Below are positions 24,656 through 34,788 of a stretch of 64,000 bases of DNA, piece after piece. Below the pieces are notes generated by a model, which ran no database searches, was not told the DNA's origin, and saw only the letters and a program-made list of their open reading frames with translations. Each line of letters begins with the position of its first letter. Position 1 is the stretch's first letter. The stretch is from JBCAXA01 sp038749025 (GTDB lineage: Bacteria > Pseudomonadota > Gammaproteobacteria > Steroidobacterales > Woeseiaceae), in the NCBI GenBank assembly GCA_038749025.1, contig JBCDIL010000012.1:1-64000 (forward strand), in the 5' to 3' direction. Both the position numbers and the translations under genes were made by a program.

Positions 24656-26335
24656 TCAGTCAGCGCTGTTTATCTGATCCTTCAGCAGCTCACCGAGCGT
24701 TGTGCCCGACGAACCCGCAGAACTTTCGGATTTGTAGTTCTCAACCACTTCCGCTTCTTCGTGTGCTTCACGCGCTTTAATCGACAACGCGATCGCACGT
24801 GACTTGCGGTCGACAGCCATAAACTTAGCTTCGACTTCATCGCCCACTTTCAGCACGGTGCGCGCGTCTTCAACACGCGTACGCTGCAGTTCTGAAGCAC
24901 GCAAATTACCAACGATGCCATCGCCCAGATCGACCATTGCACCGCGCGACTCGACCTCCGTAACAACACCCTTGACGATGCTGCCTTTCGGATGCGAGGC
25001 AAGCCAGGCTGAGAACGGATCGCCATCCAGCTGTTTGATGCCGAGTGAGATACGTTCACGCTCGGGGTCGATCGACAACACAACGGCTTCGAGTTCCTGA
25101 CCTTTCTGGTAGTTACGAACGGCATCTTCGCCGTCGCTTTCCCAGGTAATGTCAGACAGATGAACGAGCCCATCGATGCCGCCATCCAAGCCGATGAAGA
25201 TACCGAAATCGGTAATCGACTTGATTTGGCCTTTGACCCGATCGTTGCGGTTAAAGGTCGCCGCAAACTCAGCCCATGGGTTCGATTTACACTGTTTGAT
25301 ACCGAGCGAGATTCGGCGCCGATCTTCATCGATCTCGAGCACCATCACTTCGACCTCGTCGCCGATCTGAACCACACGCGACGGGTTGACGTTCTTGTTG
25401 GTCCAGTCCATTTCGGAGACGTGAACCAGTCCTTCAACGCCCTCTTCGATCTCGACGAAGCAGCCGTAATCAGCGATGTTCGTGACCTTGCCGAACAGGC
25501 GCGTTGATGTCGGGTAGCGACGGCTAATGTTCTGCCATGGGTCCGCACCGAGTTGTTTGATACCGAGCGAGACACGCTGGCGCTCGCGGTCAAACTTCAG
25601 AATGCGCACTTCGATCTCTTCACCAACATTAACGACTTCGGACGGGTGCTTGACCCGCTTCCAAGCCATGTCGGTAATGTGCAGCAGGCCATCGATACCG
25701 CCGAGGTCAACGAACGCGCCGTAATCGGTCAGGTTCTTGACGATACCCTTGACGGTCTTGCCTTCCTGCAACGTCTCCAGTAGCTGTTCGCGCTCAGCGC
25801 TGTAATCGTCTTCGACGACGGCGCGGCGCGAGACCACAACGTTGTTGCGTTTTTGGTCCAGCTTAATGACTTTGAATTCGAGGTCTTTCCCCTCGAGGTA
25901 GGCGGGATCGCGAACCGGACGAACATCGACCAGCGAGCCCGGCAGGAAGGCGCGGACATTGTCGATTTCGACGGTGAAGCCACCTTTGACGCGGCCGTTG
26001 ATAATGCCGCTAACAATTTCACCTTTCTCGAAGGCTTCTTCGAGCCGGGTCCACGTGCGGGCGCGTTTCGCCTTCTCACGCGATAAACGGGTCTCACCAA
26101 AGCCGTCTTCGACAGCATCGAGTGCAACCTCTACGTCGTCGCCGACAGCGACCTCCAACTCACCCTTGTCGTTATGGAACTGCTCGACCGGAATGACAGC
26201 CTCACTTTTGAGGCCAGCGTTGACGATGACAACGTCGGAATTAACGGAGACGACCTTACCGTTTAAGATTGAGCCAGGTTTGATCTGCTGGCTGGCAAGG
26301 CTCTCTTCAAATAGTTCTGCAAAACTTTCAGTCAT
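24656..26335 (-). CDS. rpsA: 30S ribosomal protein S1
   Basis: A 559-residue protein with six OB-fold S1 domains, the usual number and length for gammaproteobacteria. It begins MTESFAELFEESL and shows repeated S1 signatures (GAFVDLGGIDGLLHITDM, GCFVEIEEGVEGLVHVSEMDW, GIFIGLDGGIDGLVHLSDI). It binds mRNA leaders and delivers them to the 30S subunit, and in E. coli represses its own translation. The start codon has no Shine-Dalgarno sequence; an intrinsic-terminator-like hairpin occupies that place (see regulatory entry). Confidence 0.98.
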   Translation of the reverse strand: MTESFAELFEESLASQQIKPGSILNGKVVSVNSDVVIVNAGLKSEAVIPVEQFHNDKGELEVAVGDDVEVALDAVEDGFGETRLSREKAKRARTWTRLEEAFEKGEIVSGIINGRVKGGFTVEIDNVRAFLPGSLVDVRPVRDPAYLEGKDLEFKVIKLDQKRNNVVVSRRAVVEDDYSAEREQLLETLQEGKTVKGIVKNLTDYGAFVDLGGIDGLLHITDMAWKRVKHPSEVVNVGEEIEVRILKFDRERQRVSLGIKQLGADPWQNISRRYPTSTRLFGKVTNIADYGCFVEIEEGVEGLVHVSEMDWTNKNVNPSRVVQIGDEVEVMVLEIDEDRRRISLGIKQCKSNPWAEFAATFNRNDRVKGQIKSITDFGIFIGLDGGIDGLVHLSDITWESDGEDAVRNYQKGQELEAVVLSIDPERERISLGIKQLDGDPFSAWLASHPKGSIVKGVVTEVESRGAMVDLGDGIVGNLRASELQRTRVEDARTVLKVGDEVEAKFMAVDRKSRAIALSIKAREAHEEAEVVENYKSESSAGSSGTTLGELLKDQINSAD

Positions 26336-26342
26336 GATGGTT

Positions 26343-26365
26343 AAAAAAGCCCCTCGATAAGGGGC
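26343..26365 (-). terminator. Terminator-like hairpin directly before the rpsA start codon
   Basis: On the minus strand GCCCCT/AGGGGC (five-base loop) is followed by six T and then, after seven bases, the rpsA ATG. It is a candidate attenuator or S1 autoregulation element; a simple end-of-transcript role is unlikely because a separate terminator lies about 50 bases upstream. Confidence 0.65.
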
Positions 26366-26414
26366 GCCTGTTAGTTAACGTTGGCGCAGTGACTTCCGTG
26401 TTGCTGCGGTTATC

Positions 26415-26442
26415 AAAAAAAAGGCGTTACATCCTGAACGCC
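26415..26442 (-). terminator. Rho-independent terminator after cmk
   Basis: On the minus strand GGCGTT/AACGCC with an eight-base loop is followed by eight T. It lies 35 bases after the cmk stop and separates the aroA-cmk transcript from rpsA, so rpsA probably needs a promoter between 26336 and 26414. Confidence 0.75.
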
Positions 26443-26477
26443 GGTTTATTACTCATTTACTTCAATTTGCCGGGCCC

Positions 26478-27161
26478 CTAACTCGTTATCGGCGAGCGCT
26501 GTTCGCTCGCCAATTCCAGAACCCGTGAAACAACGTCTGCAACGCTGAGGTTGGTGCTATCGACTTCGACCGCGTCGTCGGCCGCACGCAGCGGCGCGAC
26601 AGAACGGTTGGCGTCGCGTGAGTCGCGTTCTGCGATCTCCCGCGAAAGCGCCGAGAGGCTAACACCAATCCCCTTTTCTTTCAACTGCTTATGGCGCCTT
26701 TCGGCGCGTGCCTCAGCGCTGGCTGTCAGGAATACCTTGACCCCTGCATCCGGGAATATCACGGTGCCCATGTCGCGACCGTCTGCCACGAGCCCCGGCG
26801 GCGCGCGGTAACCGCGCTGGAGCTCCACCAACGCATCACGTACGGCTGGATGCGCGGCCACGAGCGATGCCAATTCACCGCAGCGTTCGGTGCGAATGAG
26901 GTCGGTCACCACCTCTCCAGCCAGCCAAATTCGCTCATCACCGCTGTCCGTGCTCCCGAAGCGAGCCGACAAATTTAGGGCAATGTCGGCGAGTGCTGGC
27001 CCATCTTTGAAGGACACGCCGCCCCGTTCGGCCGACAAACCGACCAAGCGGTACAAAGCGCCACTATCAAGCAGGTGCCAACCGAGTCGTTCGGCCACTT
27101 CTCGCGAGACGGTACCCTTGCCGGACCCACTCGGGCCGTCGATCGTCAATACAGGAATCAC
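26478..27161 (-). CDS. cmk: Cytidylate kinase
   Basis: Phosphorylates (d)CMP with ATP. The 227-residue protein has the P-loop TIDGPSGSGKGTVS and DGRDMGTVIFPDA. The start is taken as GTG at 27161: it overlaps the aroA stop as GTGA and has GAGGAG eight bases upstream; an ATG at 27200 would overlap aroA by 43 bases. The aroA-cmk-rpsA order is conserved. Confidence 0.95.
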   Translation of the reverse strand: MIPVLTIDGPSGSGKGTVSREVAERLGWHLLDSGALYRLVGLSAERGGVSFKDGPALADIALNLSARFGSTDSGDERIWLAGEVVTDLIRTERCGELASLVAAHPAVRDALVELQRGYRAPPGLVADGRDMGTVIFPDAGVKVFLTASAEARAERRHKQLKEKGIGVSLSALSREIAERDSRDANRSVAPLRAADDAVEVDSTNLSVADVVSRVLELASEQRSPITS

Positions 27162-28465
27162 TTCGACATCTCCTCGATCGTCCAACCCAATGAGCCACAC
27201 GACGTAACAAACCCTGGGAACGACGTTGCCACAGTCTCTGTACCGGCAAGAATCAGCGGCTGACTCGCTGTCAATCCGGCAACAGCGAAGGCCATGGCGA
27301 TGCGGTGATCGTCTTCGGCGTCAATCTCAGCACCACGAGAAGGCCCACCGGTGATCACCGCCGCATCGTCGCTTTCCTCACAAGTAATGCCCATTGCCCG
27401 TAGCCCACGGATCATGACAGCAATTCGGTCGCTTTCTTTGTGCCGCAGTTCACCAATCGCATTAAACCGGGTCACCCCGCGCGCATTGGCCGCCGCGACA
27501 AACAACACCGGGAATTCATCGATGGCGAGTGGTACCAGAGCCTCCGGAACGTCGATCGCAGTTAACTCAGCCTGCTGAACGTGCAGATCAGCGACCGGTT
27601 CACCGCCGACGTCGCGGCGATTGCGAATCTCAATTCGCGCCCCCATGTGACGCAAAATCTCAAGCGCACCAATGCGGGTCGGGTTAACGCCCACCCCTCG
27701 GATCGTGACGCCGGATGGCGCTGCCAATGTGGCCGCGACAACGAAGAACATCGCCGACGAGGGGTCGCCGGGCACGCTGACGCTAAGTGGCTGAAGGTCA
27801 GCGGGACCGGTGAGGCTAATCAAATGACGATCGGCATCGACCGCGATCGGCACACCCATGGCTGCCAGCATTCGCTCGGTGTGATCGCGCGTCGGGGCTG
27901 GCTCCGATACTTGTGTTTCGCCGTCCGCGTACAATGCCGCAAGCAAGATCGCTGATTTCACTTGCGCGCTTGCGACCGGCATACCGTAGCGCACCGCTAG
28001 CACTCGCTCCGTCGGTAAAACCGTCAATGGCGGTCGATTGGCTTTGCCAGCGATTTGAGCTCCCATGGCATTGAGCGGGCGGATGACGCGGGCCATCGGC
28101 CGCCGCGATAGCGAGCGATCACCGACGAGCGTTGACGCGAAGCGCTGGGGTGCAAGGATGCCGCAGAAGAGCCGCATTGACGTGCCTGAGTTGCCGAGAT
28201 CAAGTGGTGCTGTTGGCGCTGCGAGGCCGTGGCGACCGACGCCGTGGACGTGGTACTGCCCCGTTCCGAGGCGGGTAATTGACACCCCCATGGCCTGCAA
28301 GGCGCGCGCCGTCGCCAAGCAATCATCGCCTTCAAGCAAACCGTCTATTTGCGCCTCGCCATTGGCCAAGGCGTTGAACATCAACGCTCGATGGGAGATC
28401 GATTTATCGCCCGGCACCTGCAACGAGCCGCTAAGTGCGGCGCCGCCGGGAATCAGCCACTGCAT
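27158..28465 (-). CDS. aroA: 3-phosphoshikimate 1-carboxyvinyltransferase (EPSP synthase)
   Basis: Sixth step of the shikimate pathway, joining shikimate-3-phosphate and PEP. The 435-residue protein shows VPGDKSISHRALMFNAL, LGNSGTSMRLFCG, GDRSLSRRPM and GELRHKESDRI, the family's substrate-binding motifs. Length is normal. Same strand as pheA upstream (71-base gap) and overlapping cmk by four bases. Confidence 0.97.
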   Translation of the reverse strand: MQWLIPGGAALSGSLQVPGDKSISHRALMFNALANGEAQIDGLLEGDDCLATARALQAMGVSITRLGTGQYHVHGVGRHGLAAPTAPLDLGNSGTSMRLFCGILAPQRFASTLVGDRSLSRRPMARVIRPLNAMGAQIAGKANRPPLTVLPTERVLAVRYGMPVASAQVKSAILLAALYADGETQVSEPAPTRDHTERMLAAMGVPIAVDADRHLISLTGPADLQPLSVSVPGDPSSAMFFVVAATLAAPSGVTIRGVGVNPTRIGALEILRHMGARIEIRNRRDVGGEPVADLHVQQAELTAIDVPEALVPLAIDEFPVLFVAAANARGVTRFNAIGELRHKESDRIAVMIRGLRAMGITCEESDDAAVITGGPSRGAEIDAEDDHRIAMAFAVAGLTASQPLILAGTETVATSFPGFVTSCGSLGWTIEEMSK

Positions 28466-28536
28466 GCATCGTCCTCAAAAACGGGGGCAAGAGCCTACCA
28501 GCGATTCGAAAAGAATCAAGGGGTTAGCGGGCTTTT

Positions 28537-29646
28537 TTACACCAGCGCGCGCGGATAAGAGCCAAGCACACGACACAGCGGCGTTAGCTCGCGAATGTCG
28601 CCGAGCGCCGCGGCGACGTTAGCGTCGTCGGCATGTCCGTCGATATCGAGAAAAAACACATACTGCCACTTGCCACGCCGGGACGGACGAGACTCGATCC
28701 GGTTTAGATTAACGCCGTGTTTTGCGAACGGGTGCAACAAGGTGTGCAGCGCACCGGCACCGCCCGTGTCCTCGGCCGATAGCAGTAACGTTGTTTTATC
28801 GTCGCCGCTCGGGCTTAAGAGCTTGCGACCGAGTACCAAAAAACGGGTGGTGTTGTCTGAGCGATCCTCAACGTTGGCCACAAGAATATCGAGACCGTAC
28901 ACCTTTGCCGCGGCATCGCCGGCGATAGCGGCCGTACCGACTTCGTCACGCGCGCGGCGCGCACCCGTCGCGTTGCTGCCGACCGGAACCAGTTCGACGG
29001 TTGGCAAGTACTCGCGCAGCCAAGCACGGCATTGCGCGAGCGACTGCTGATGGCCGCAAATGCGCTCGATACCTTCTAAACGAACACCCGGCTTCGCCAT
29101 CAAGTGCTGCTCAATGCGAAGTTCAATCTCGCCACCTATTTTAAGTGGCGAAGAAATCAACATATCGAGTGTGTTGTTGACCGAGCCTTCGGTCGAGTTC
29201 TCGATAGGAACAACACCGAAATCAGCATTTGCCGATTCGACTTCCTGAAAAACCTCGTCGATTGTCGCGAGCGGCAGATCGCGTACCGAATGGCCGAAGT
29301 GGCGCTGGACTGCCGTCTGCGTAAACGTGCCTTCTGGGCCCAAATAACCAATCTTCAATGGCTCCTGCTGAGCCAGGCACGCCGACATGATCTCACGAAA
29401 CAGACGAACCATTTCTTGATCGTTGAGCGGCCCCTCCGTATTGCGCTCGATAACCTGGCGCAACACCTCGGCCTCGCGTTCTGGGCGAAAATAATCGACC
29501 GTTGCTAGGTTGGCCGCGCCTTTGATCTCACCGACACGGCGAGCTAACTGGGCTCGTTCGGCAATCGCGTCTTGAATCTGCTGATCGACAGCATCGATTC
29601 GCTCCCGGATCTTGGCAAGCTCCTCGGTTGTTGCGTCGTCACTCAT
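28537..29646 (-). CDS. pheA: Bifunctional chorismate mutase/prephenate dehydratase (P-protein)
   Basis: Two steps of phenylalanine synthesis. The 369-residue protein has an N-terminal AroQ chorismate mutase domain (LAKIRERIDAVDQQIQDAI), a prephenate dehydratase domain (IGYLGPEGTFTQTAVQRHFG, then TRFLVLG) and a C-terminal ACT domain with the ESRPSRRGKW phenylalanine-binding motif, so feedback control by Phe is expected. It lies nine bases after serA. Confidence 0.97.
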   Translation of the reverse strand: MSDDATTEELAKIRERIDAVDQQIQDAIAERAQLARRVGEIKGAANLATVDYFRPEREAEVLRQVIERNTEGPLNDQEMVRLFREIMSACLAQQEPLKIGYLGPEGTFTQTAVQRHFGHSVRDLPLATIDEVFQEVESANADFGVVPIENSTEGSVNNTLDMLISSPLKIGGEIELRIEQHLMAKPGVRLEGIERICGHQQSLAQCRAWLREYLPTVELVPVGSNATGARRARDEVGTAAIAGDAAAKVYGLDILVANVEDRSDNTTRFLVLGRKLLSPSGDDKTTLLLSAEDTGGAGALHTLLHPFAKHGVNLNRIESRPSRRGKWQYVFFLDIDGHADDANVAAALGDIRELTPLCRVLGSYPRALV

Positions 29647-29655
29647 CGCTCCGAC

Positions 29656-30840
29656 CTAGCTGTCGTCGCCCGGCCGGCCGAGCGAGCGAACACGCAGAAC
29701 CCCTTCAATAGATGCCAGCTCATGGAGCGTCGCTTGAGACGGCTCACTGTTTAAATCGATCAACGAGTAAGCCACATCGTCACGTGACTTGTTCAACAGA
29801 TCGGCGATGTTTAAACCTGCATCCGCTAGTACCGTCGATATTTGCCCAACCATGTTCGGCACGTTGCGGTTCGACACGCCAACACGCCACGCATCGATGC
29901 GCGGCATGTGTACATCTGGAAAATTGACCGAATGACGAATATTGCCGTTCTCCAAAAAATCGCGGACGTTCTCGCATACCCGCACCGCGCAGTTCTCCTC
30001 CGCCTCGCCGGTCGATGCACCGAGGTGCGGTAACGCGATCACACGCGGGTGCGTAATCAGGCGCTTGGTGGGGAAATCAGCGACGTAACCGGCCAACTTA
30101 CCCTCGTCCAATGCCGCGACAATGGCATCTTCGTCAACGATTCCGCCGCGCGCTAAGTTGATCACGATGCCGTGCTTAGGCAACGAGGCAATCCGCTCGG
30201 CACTGACCATGTTGCGGGTTGCATCCATCAAAGGCACGTGCACGGAGATAAAGTCTGACTCGCGACACAATTGATCGATACCGCTGGCCTTGAACACGCC
30301 CGACGATAGCTCCCACGCTCTCTCGACCGTCATTTTTGGGTCGAAACCAATCACCTTCATACCGAGACTACTGGCAGCATTCGCGACTTGTACGCCGATG
30401 GCTCCGAGGCCGATCACCCCCAGCGTTTTGCCAGGTAACTCTGACCCCACAAACTGTTTCTTACCGGCTTCTACCTGTTTCGATACTTCGCCATCGTCAC
30501 CGTCAAGCCCAGCTGCGAATTCCAGAGCTGCCGGAATGTTGCGCGCCGCCATCAACATTCCAGCAATAACGAGCTCCTTGACCGCATTCGCATTGGCACC
30601 GGGCGCATTAAGCACGGGTACGCCAAGGTTGGACATTGCATCAACCGGGATATTGTTCACGCCGGCACCGGCTCGGCCGATAATCTCGACCGACGGGGCA
30701 ATCTCCATGTCGTGCATTTTGTACGACCGCAAAACGATGGCATCCGGTGCCGAGCATTCGGTCGTCACTTCGTACTTAGCCCGCGGCAATTTCTGTAAAC
30801 CCGCGAGCGCAATATTGTTAAGCGTAAGAATCTTGTACAT
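29656..30840 (-). CDS. serA: D-3-phosphoglycerate dehydrogenase
   Basis: First step of serine synthesis. The 394-residue protein has a Rossmann motif (GVIGLGAIGVQVANAA), the catalytic Arg in NLARGGIVDEDA, the catalytic His in IALPHLGAST, and a C-terminal ACT domain (about 325-394) for serine feedback. It begins 24 bases after serC, so serC and serA form an operon. Confidence 0.95.
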   Translation of the reverse strand: MYKILTLNNIALAGLQKLPRAKYEVTTECSAPDAIVLRSYKMHDMEIAPSVEIIGRAGAGVNNIPVDAMSNLGVPVLNAPGANANAVKELVIAGMLMAARNIPAALEFAAGLDGDDGEVSKQVEAGKKQFVGSELPGKTLGVIGLGAIGVQVANAASSLGMKVIGFDPKMTVERAWELSSGVFKASGIDQLCRESDFISVHVPLMDATRNMVSAERIASLPKHGIVINLARGGIVDEDAIVAALDEGKLAGYVADFPTKRLITHPRVIALPHLGASTGEAEENCAVRVCENVRDFLENGNIRHSVNFPDVHMPRIDAWRVGVSNRNVPNMVGQISTVLADAGLNIADLLNKSRDDVAYSLIDLNSEPSQATLHELASIEGVLRVRSLGRPGDDS

Positions 30841-30864
30841 GAGGTCTATCTGTTACCCGAGCGC

Positions 30865-31947
30865 TCAACCGTGGCGTCGCTCAAACTCCTGCATGAAATC
30901 AGCTAAGGCGATGACGGAGTCCTCGCCGACCGCATTGTAAATACTGGCACGCATACCGCCGACGGAGCGGTGGCCTTTGAGTGCAACCAACCCCTCGGAC
31001 GCCGACTCGGTCAGAAAGACTTTGTCGAGTTCAGGGTCGGCCAGCGTAAACGGTACATTCATACGCGACCGAAACTCTGGCTGCACCGGGTTCGCGTAGA
31101 AATCGCTGGCATCGATCAACGAGTACAAGGTTTCCGCCTTGCGCTTGTTAACGGCTTCGATCGCATCGATTCCACCGTGATCCTTCAGCCACGTGAACGT
31201 AAGCCCGGCCATGTACCAGCCGAACGTTGCCGGCGTGTTACTCATCGAACCGGCTTTGGCCTGGACACTCCAATTCAGCATCGATGGCGTTTGCTGCCGC
31301 GCTCGCTCCAACAGATCTTGGCGAACAATGACGATCGTTAGCCCGGATGGACCGATGTTCTTTTGTGCGCCGGCATAGATCACGCCGTAATCGCTCACAT
31401 CGATGGCGCGCGACAAGATGCTCGACGACATGTCGGTCACGAGTGGCTTGCCGCCTGTATCCGGAGGAGTCTGAAACTCGATTCCGCCGATCGTCTCGTT
31501 ACTGGTGATGTGAACGTACCGAGCCTGCGCCCGGAAAGAGTCTGGGGTTAGCGCCGGAATGTAAGCAAATGCGTCATGCTCGCTCGTTGCCGCAACGGCC
31601 GCGTCGCAAAAAATAGCGGCTTCTTTCACCGCTTTTTTGCCCCAACTGCCCGTGATTACATAGTCGACGGCATCGCCATCCTCCGCCAAATTGAGCGGCA
31701 CGGCGGCAAACTGCTGAGTGGCACCGCCCTGCAAAAACAACACGGCGTAATCGTCGGGTATGCGCATAAGCTCGCGCAAGTCGGCTTCAGCGCGCTCCGC
31801 CAGCTCGATGAAGTGCGAACCACGATGGCTCATCTCCATGACCGACATGCCCGCTTGGGCATAGTCGGTGAGCTCCGACTGCGCTTTCGCCAAAACGTCC
31901 AGCGCTATCGCTGCCGGTCCGGCGCTAAAATTGTGTACTCGACTCAT
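30865..31947 (-). CDS. serC: Phosphoserine aminotransferase
   Basis: PLP enzyme of serine (and pyridoxal) synthesis. The 360-residue protein starts MSRVHNFSAGPAA, preferred over an upstream in-frame start because GAGGAA precedes it and it matches the family N-terminus. VIYAGAQKNIGPSGL carries the PLP-binding Lys. It follows gyrA by 63 bases. Confidence 0.96.
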   Translation of the reverse strand: MSRVHNFSAGPAAIALDVLAKAQSELTDYAQAGMSVMEMSHRGSHFIELAERAEADLRELMRIPDDYAVLFLQGGATQQFAAVPLNLAEDGDAVDYVITGSWGKKAVKEAAIFCDAAVAATSEHDAFAYIPALTPDSFRAQARYVHITSNETIGGIEFQTPPDTGGKPLVTDMSSSILSRAIDVSDYGVIYAGAQKNIGPSGLTIVIVRQDLLERARQQTPSMLNWSVQAKAGSMSNTPATFGWYMAGLTFTWLKDHGGIDAIEAVNKRKAETLYSLIDASDFYANPVQPEFRSRMNVPFTLADPELDKVFLTESASEGLVALKGHRSVGGMRASIYNAVGEDSVIALADFMQEFERRHG

Positions 31948-32010
31948 TAATGGGTTCCTCGCGCTCGCGCGAACGGGACAAAGAGTGCGCAAGCCTGCGG
32001 GTGCAGTATG

Positions 32011-34569
32011 TCAGTCTTGTGACGATTCCTCATCGATTGGTGCGATCCGCGCCATGCCGGCGAGCTGGTCGCCTTCGTCGAGGCGAATCAGACGGACGCC
32101 TTGAGTATTTCGCCCGACAATCGAGATCTCTTCAACGGGTGTCCGTACCAGCGTGCCATTGCTGGTGATCAACATGACTTCGTCGTCGGGGTGAACTTCT
32201 AACGCACCCACCGTACGGCCATTGCGCGCCGTTGTCTGAATTGCGATCACACCTTGGCCACCGCGACCTTGTGTTGAAAACTCTTCCGGTTTCGTGCGCT
32301 TGCCGAAGCCGTTCTCGGTTGCCGTCAGAATCAAGCCGCCCGAGAGCTGCAACAGCGCGATCACTTGGTGATCGTCTGGCAGCTTGATCCCCCGAACCCC
32401 CGCCGCGGTCCGACCCATTGCCCGAACATCCGCCTCGTTGAAACGGATACCTTTACCCGAGCTCGCAATCAGCACGATGTCGGTATCGCCATCGGTGATC
32501 GTGACGTCGACCAATTGGTCGTCGTCACGAAGATCGATGGCGATAATGCCGTTCGCCCGCGGGCGTGAAAACGCATCGAGCGGCGTCTTTTTGACCGTGC
32601 CACTCGACGTTGCGAAAAACACGTAGTTGTCCGCGTCGAAACTGCGAACCGGCAGGACAGCATTGATGCGCTCGTCCGGTTGCAGTGGTAATAGATTTAC
32701 CAGCGGCTTGCCACGCGCGCCGCGCCCGGCCTGCGGCACTTGGTAAACTTTCAGCCAGTACGCCATACCGCGGCTTGAGAAACACAGCAGCGTGTCGTGG
32801 GTGTTGGCGACGAAAAACTTATCGATAAAGTCTTCGTCTTTGACGGCGGTCGCTGCCCGACCGCGTCCACCGCGACGCTGCGATTGGTAGGTGTCGACTG
32901 GCTGTGCCTTCGCGTAGCCACCGTGCGAGAGGGTGACAAGAACGTCTTCCTCTGGAATCAGATCTTCATGCGTTAGGTCCGAGTGGTCTTGGACGATTTC
33001 CGTGCGCCGCTCGTCCGCAAAGTCATCGCGGACCGCTTCTAGCTCTTCACGAACGACTTCAGTCAGTCGATCTTGGTCAGACAGAATAAGTGAAAGCTCT
33101 TTAATTTTATCAAGAATGTCACTGTATTCCTTGATTATTTTTTCTTGCTCGAGACCGGTTAGGCGCTGCAATTGCAGATCCAAGATCGCTTTGGCCTGAA
33201 CCTCCGATAATCGGTACTGCGTCTCACCATCGACCTCGACGGGTCCAAAATCAGACTCGATACCAGCGGGCGCCACAGCGAGTTCGCCGGCCCGCTCCAG
33301 CATTCCGAGCACCTGACCCGGCGACCAGAGAGTGGCAATCAGCCCGGCTCTCGCTTCAGCCGGTGACGGCGATGCTTTGATCAGTTCGATCACCGGATCG
33401 ATGTTGGCGAGAGCCACCGTTTGCCCTTCGAGGACATGAGCACGATCGCGCGCTTTCGCCAATTCGTACAACGTACGCCGAGTAATGACCTCGCGCCGAT
33501 GCGCCAAGAACGCATCGAGTACCGCTTTAAGGCTCATCAACTTCGGCTGGCCCTCGTGCAGAGCGACCATGTTGATCCCGAAGACCGATTGCAGCGTGGT
33601 CTGCTTGTAGAGGTTATTCAGAATTACATCGCTCACCTCGCCGCGCTTGAGCTCGATAACGACACGCATGCCGTCTTTATCGGACTCATCGCGAAGTTCG
33701 CTGATACCGTCAATCTTTTTCTCGCGAACAAGTTCGGCAATCTTCTCGATGAGCCGCGCCTTATTAACTTGGTACGGCAGCTCGGTAATGATGAGCGCCT
33801 CACGATCACCTTTGCCGAGCGGCTCGATGTGCGTTTTGCCGCGCACGTAGACACGGCCCCGACCGGTTTTGTAGGCCGAGTAGATGCCGTGCGCGCCATT
33901 AATGATGCCGGCGGTCGGAAAATCAGGGCCGGGCAAATGCTCCATTAACCCGGCGACATCGATATCCGGGTTTTCAATAAGCGCCAAGCATGCGGCAATC
34001 ACTTCACCTAAATTATGGGGCGGAATGTTGGTGGCCATGCCGACGGCGATACCGGACGAACCATTGACCAGTAGTGCCGGAACGCGGGTCGGCAAGACGC
34101 TCGGCTCCGACTCGGTGCCGTCGTAGTTTTCAACGAAATCGACGGTGTCTTTGTCAATGTCCGCCAGTAACTGTTGGGCGATCTTCGCCATACGCACTTC
34201 GGTATAGCGCATAGCCGCTGGCGCATCGCCATCGACAGAGCCGAAGTTGCCCTGCCCGTCGACCAGCATGTAGCGCATCGAGAACGGCTGCGCCATGCGA
34301 ACGATCGTGTCGTAAACCGCCGAGTCGCCGTGCGGGTGGTACTTACCGATAACATCCCCCACGACACGCGCCGACTTCTTGTACGGCTTGTTGTAGTCGT
34401 TGCCGAGCTCGCGCATCGCGAACAACACACGACGGTGAACCGGTTTTAGACCGTCCCGAACGTCGGGCAGAGCGCGGCCAATAATGACGCTCATCGCGTA
34501 GTCGAGGTACGACTGACGCATTTCGTCTTCGAGGTTTACGAAGACGAGCTCCTGGGCGATGTCACTCAT
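32011..34569 (-). CDS. gyrA: DNA gyrase subunit A
   Basis: An 852-residue type II topoisomerase subunit. The start at 34569 gives the family N-terminus MSDIAQEL and E. coli-like numbering. The quinolone-resistance region is wild type, with Ser83 and Asp87 in YHPHGDSAVYDTIV, and the catalytic Tyr122 is in MRYTEVRM. The GyrA box QRRGGRGR identifies GyrA, not ParC, and a six-blade C-terminal domain with an acidic tail follows. The Shine-Dalgarno is weak. Confidence 0.98.
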   Translation of the reverse strand: MSDIAQELVFVNLEDEMRQSYLDYAMSVIIGRALPDVRDGLKPVHRRVLFAMRELGNDYNKPYKKSARVVGDVIGKYHPHGDSAVYDTIVRMAQPFSMRYMLVDGQGNFGSVDGDAPAAMRYTEVRMAKIAQQLLADIDKDTVDFVENYDGTESEPSVLPTRVPALLVNGSSGIAVGMATNIPPHNLGEVIAACLALIENPDIDVAGLMEHLPGPDFPTAGIINGAHGIYSAYKTGRGRVYVRGKTHIEPLGKGDREALIITELPYQVNKARLIEKIAELVREKKIDGISELRDESDKDGMRVVIELKRGEVSDVILNNLYKQTTLQSVFGINMVALHEGQPKLMSLKAVLDAFLAHRREVITRRTLYELAKARDRAHVLEGQTVALANIDPVIELIKASPSPAEARAGLIATLWSPGQVLGMLERAGELAVAPAGIESDFGPVEVDGETQYRLSEVQAKAILDLQLQRLTGLEQEKIIKEYSDILDKIKELSLILSDQDRLTEVVREELEAVRDDFADERRTEIVQDHSDLTHEDLIPEEDVLVTLSHGGYAKAQPVDTYQSQRRGGRGRAATAVKDEDFIDKFFVANTHDTLLCFSSRGMAYWLKVYQVPQAGRGARGKPLVNLLPLQPDERINAVLPVRSFDADNYVFFATSSGTVKKTPLDAFSRPRANGIIAIDLRDDDQLVDVTITDGDTDIVLIASSGKGIRFNEADVRAMGRTAAGVRGIKLPDDHQVIALLQLSGGLILTATENGFGKRTKPEEFSTQGRGGQGVIAIQTTARNGRTVGALEVHPDDEVMLITSNGTLVRTPVEEISIVGRNTQGVRLIRLDEGDQLAGMARIAPIDEESSQD

Positions 34570-34788
34570 GATTACTTCAGATACCTTGCGTGTGTCGGCC
34601 GCCACACAACGGTCGTAGAGACGTCAAAAAACGTTTATGAAACAAGCGTTTTCGCGCTCGTTAGAACGGCCAGCCCCACACCCAAAAAAAACTGCAAATA
34701 CAACCGGTTAATGATACCACAAGCCGCTTCGTTGGCAGCCTATTTCAGCCATTAAAAGGGGGGCGTTCTGGTGGCATGTTTGCAATGC

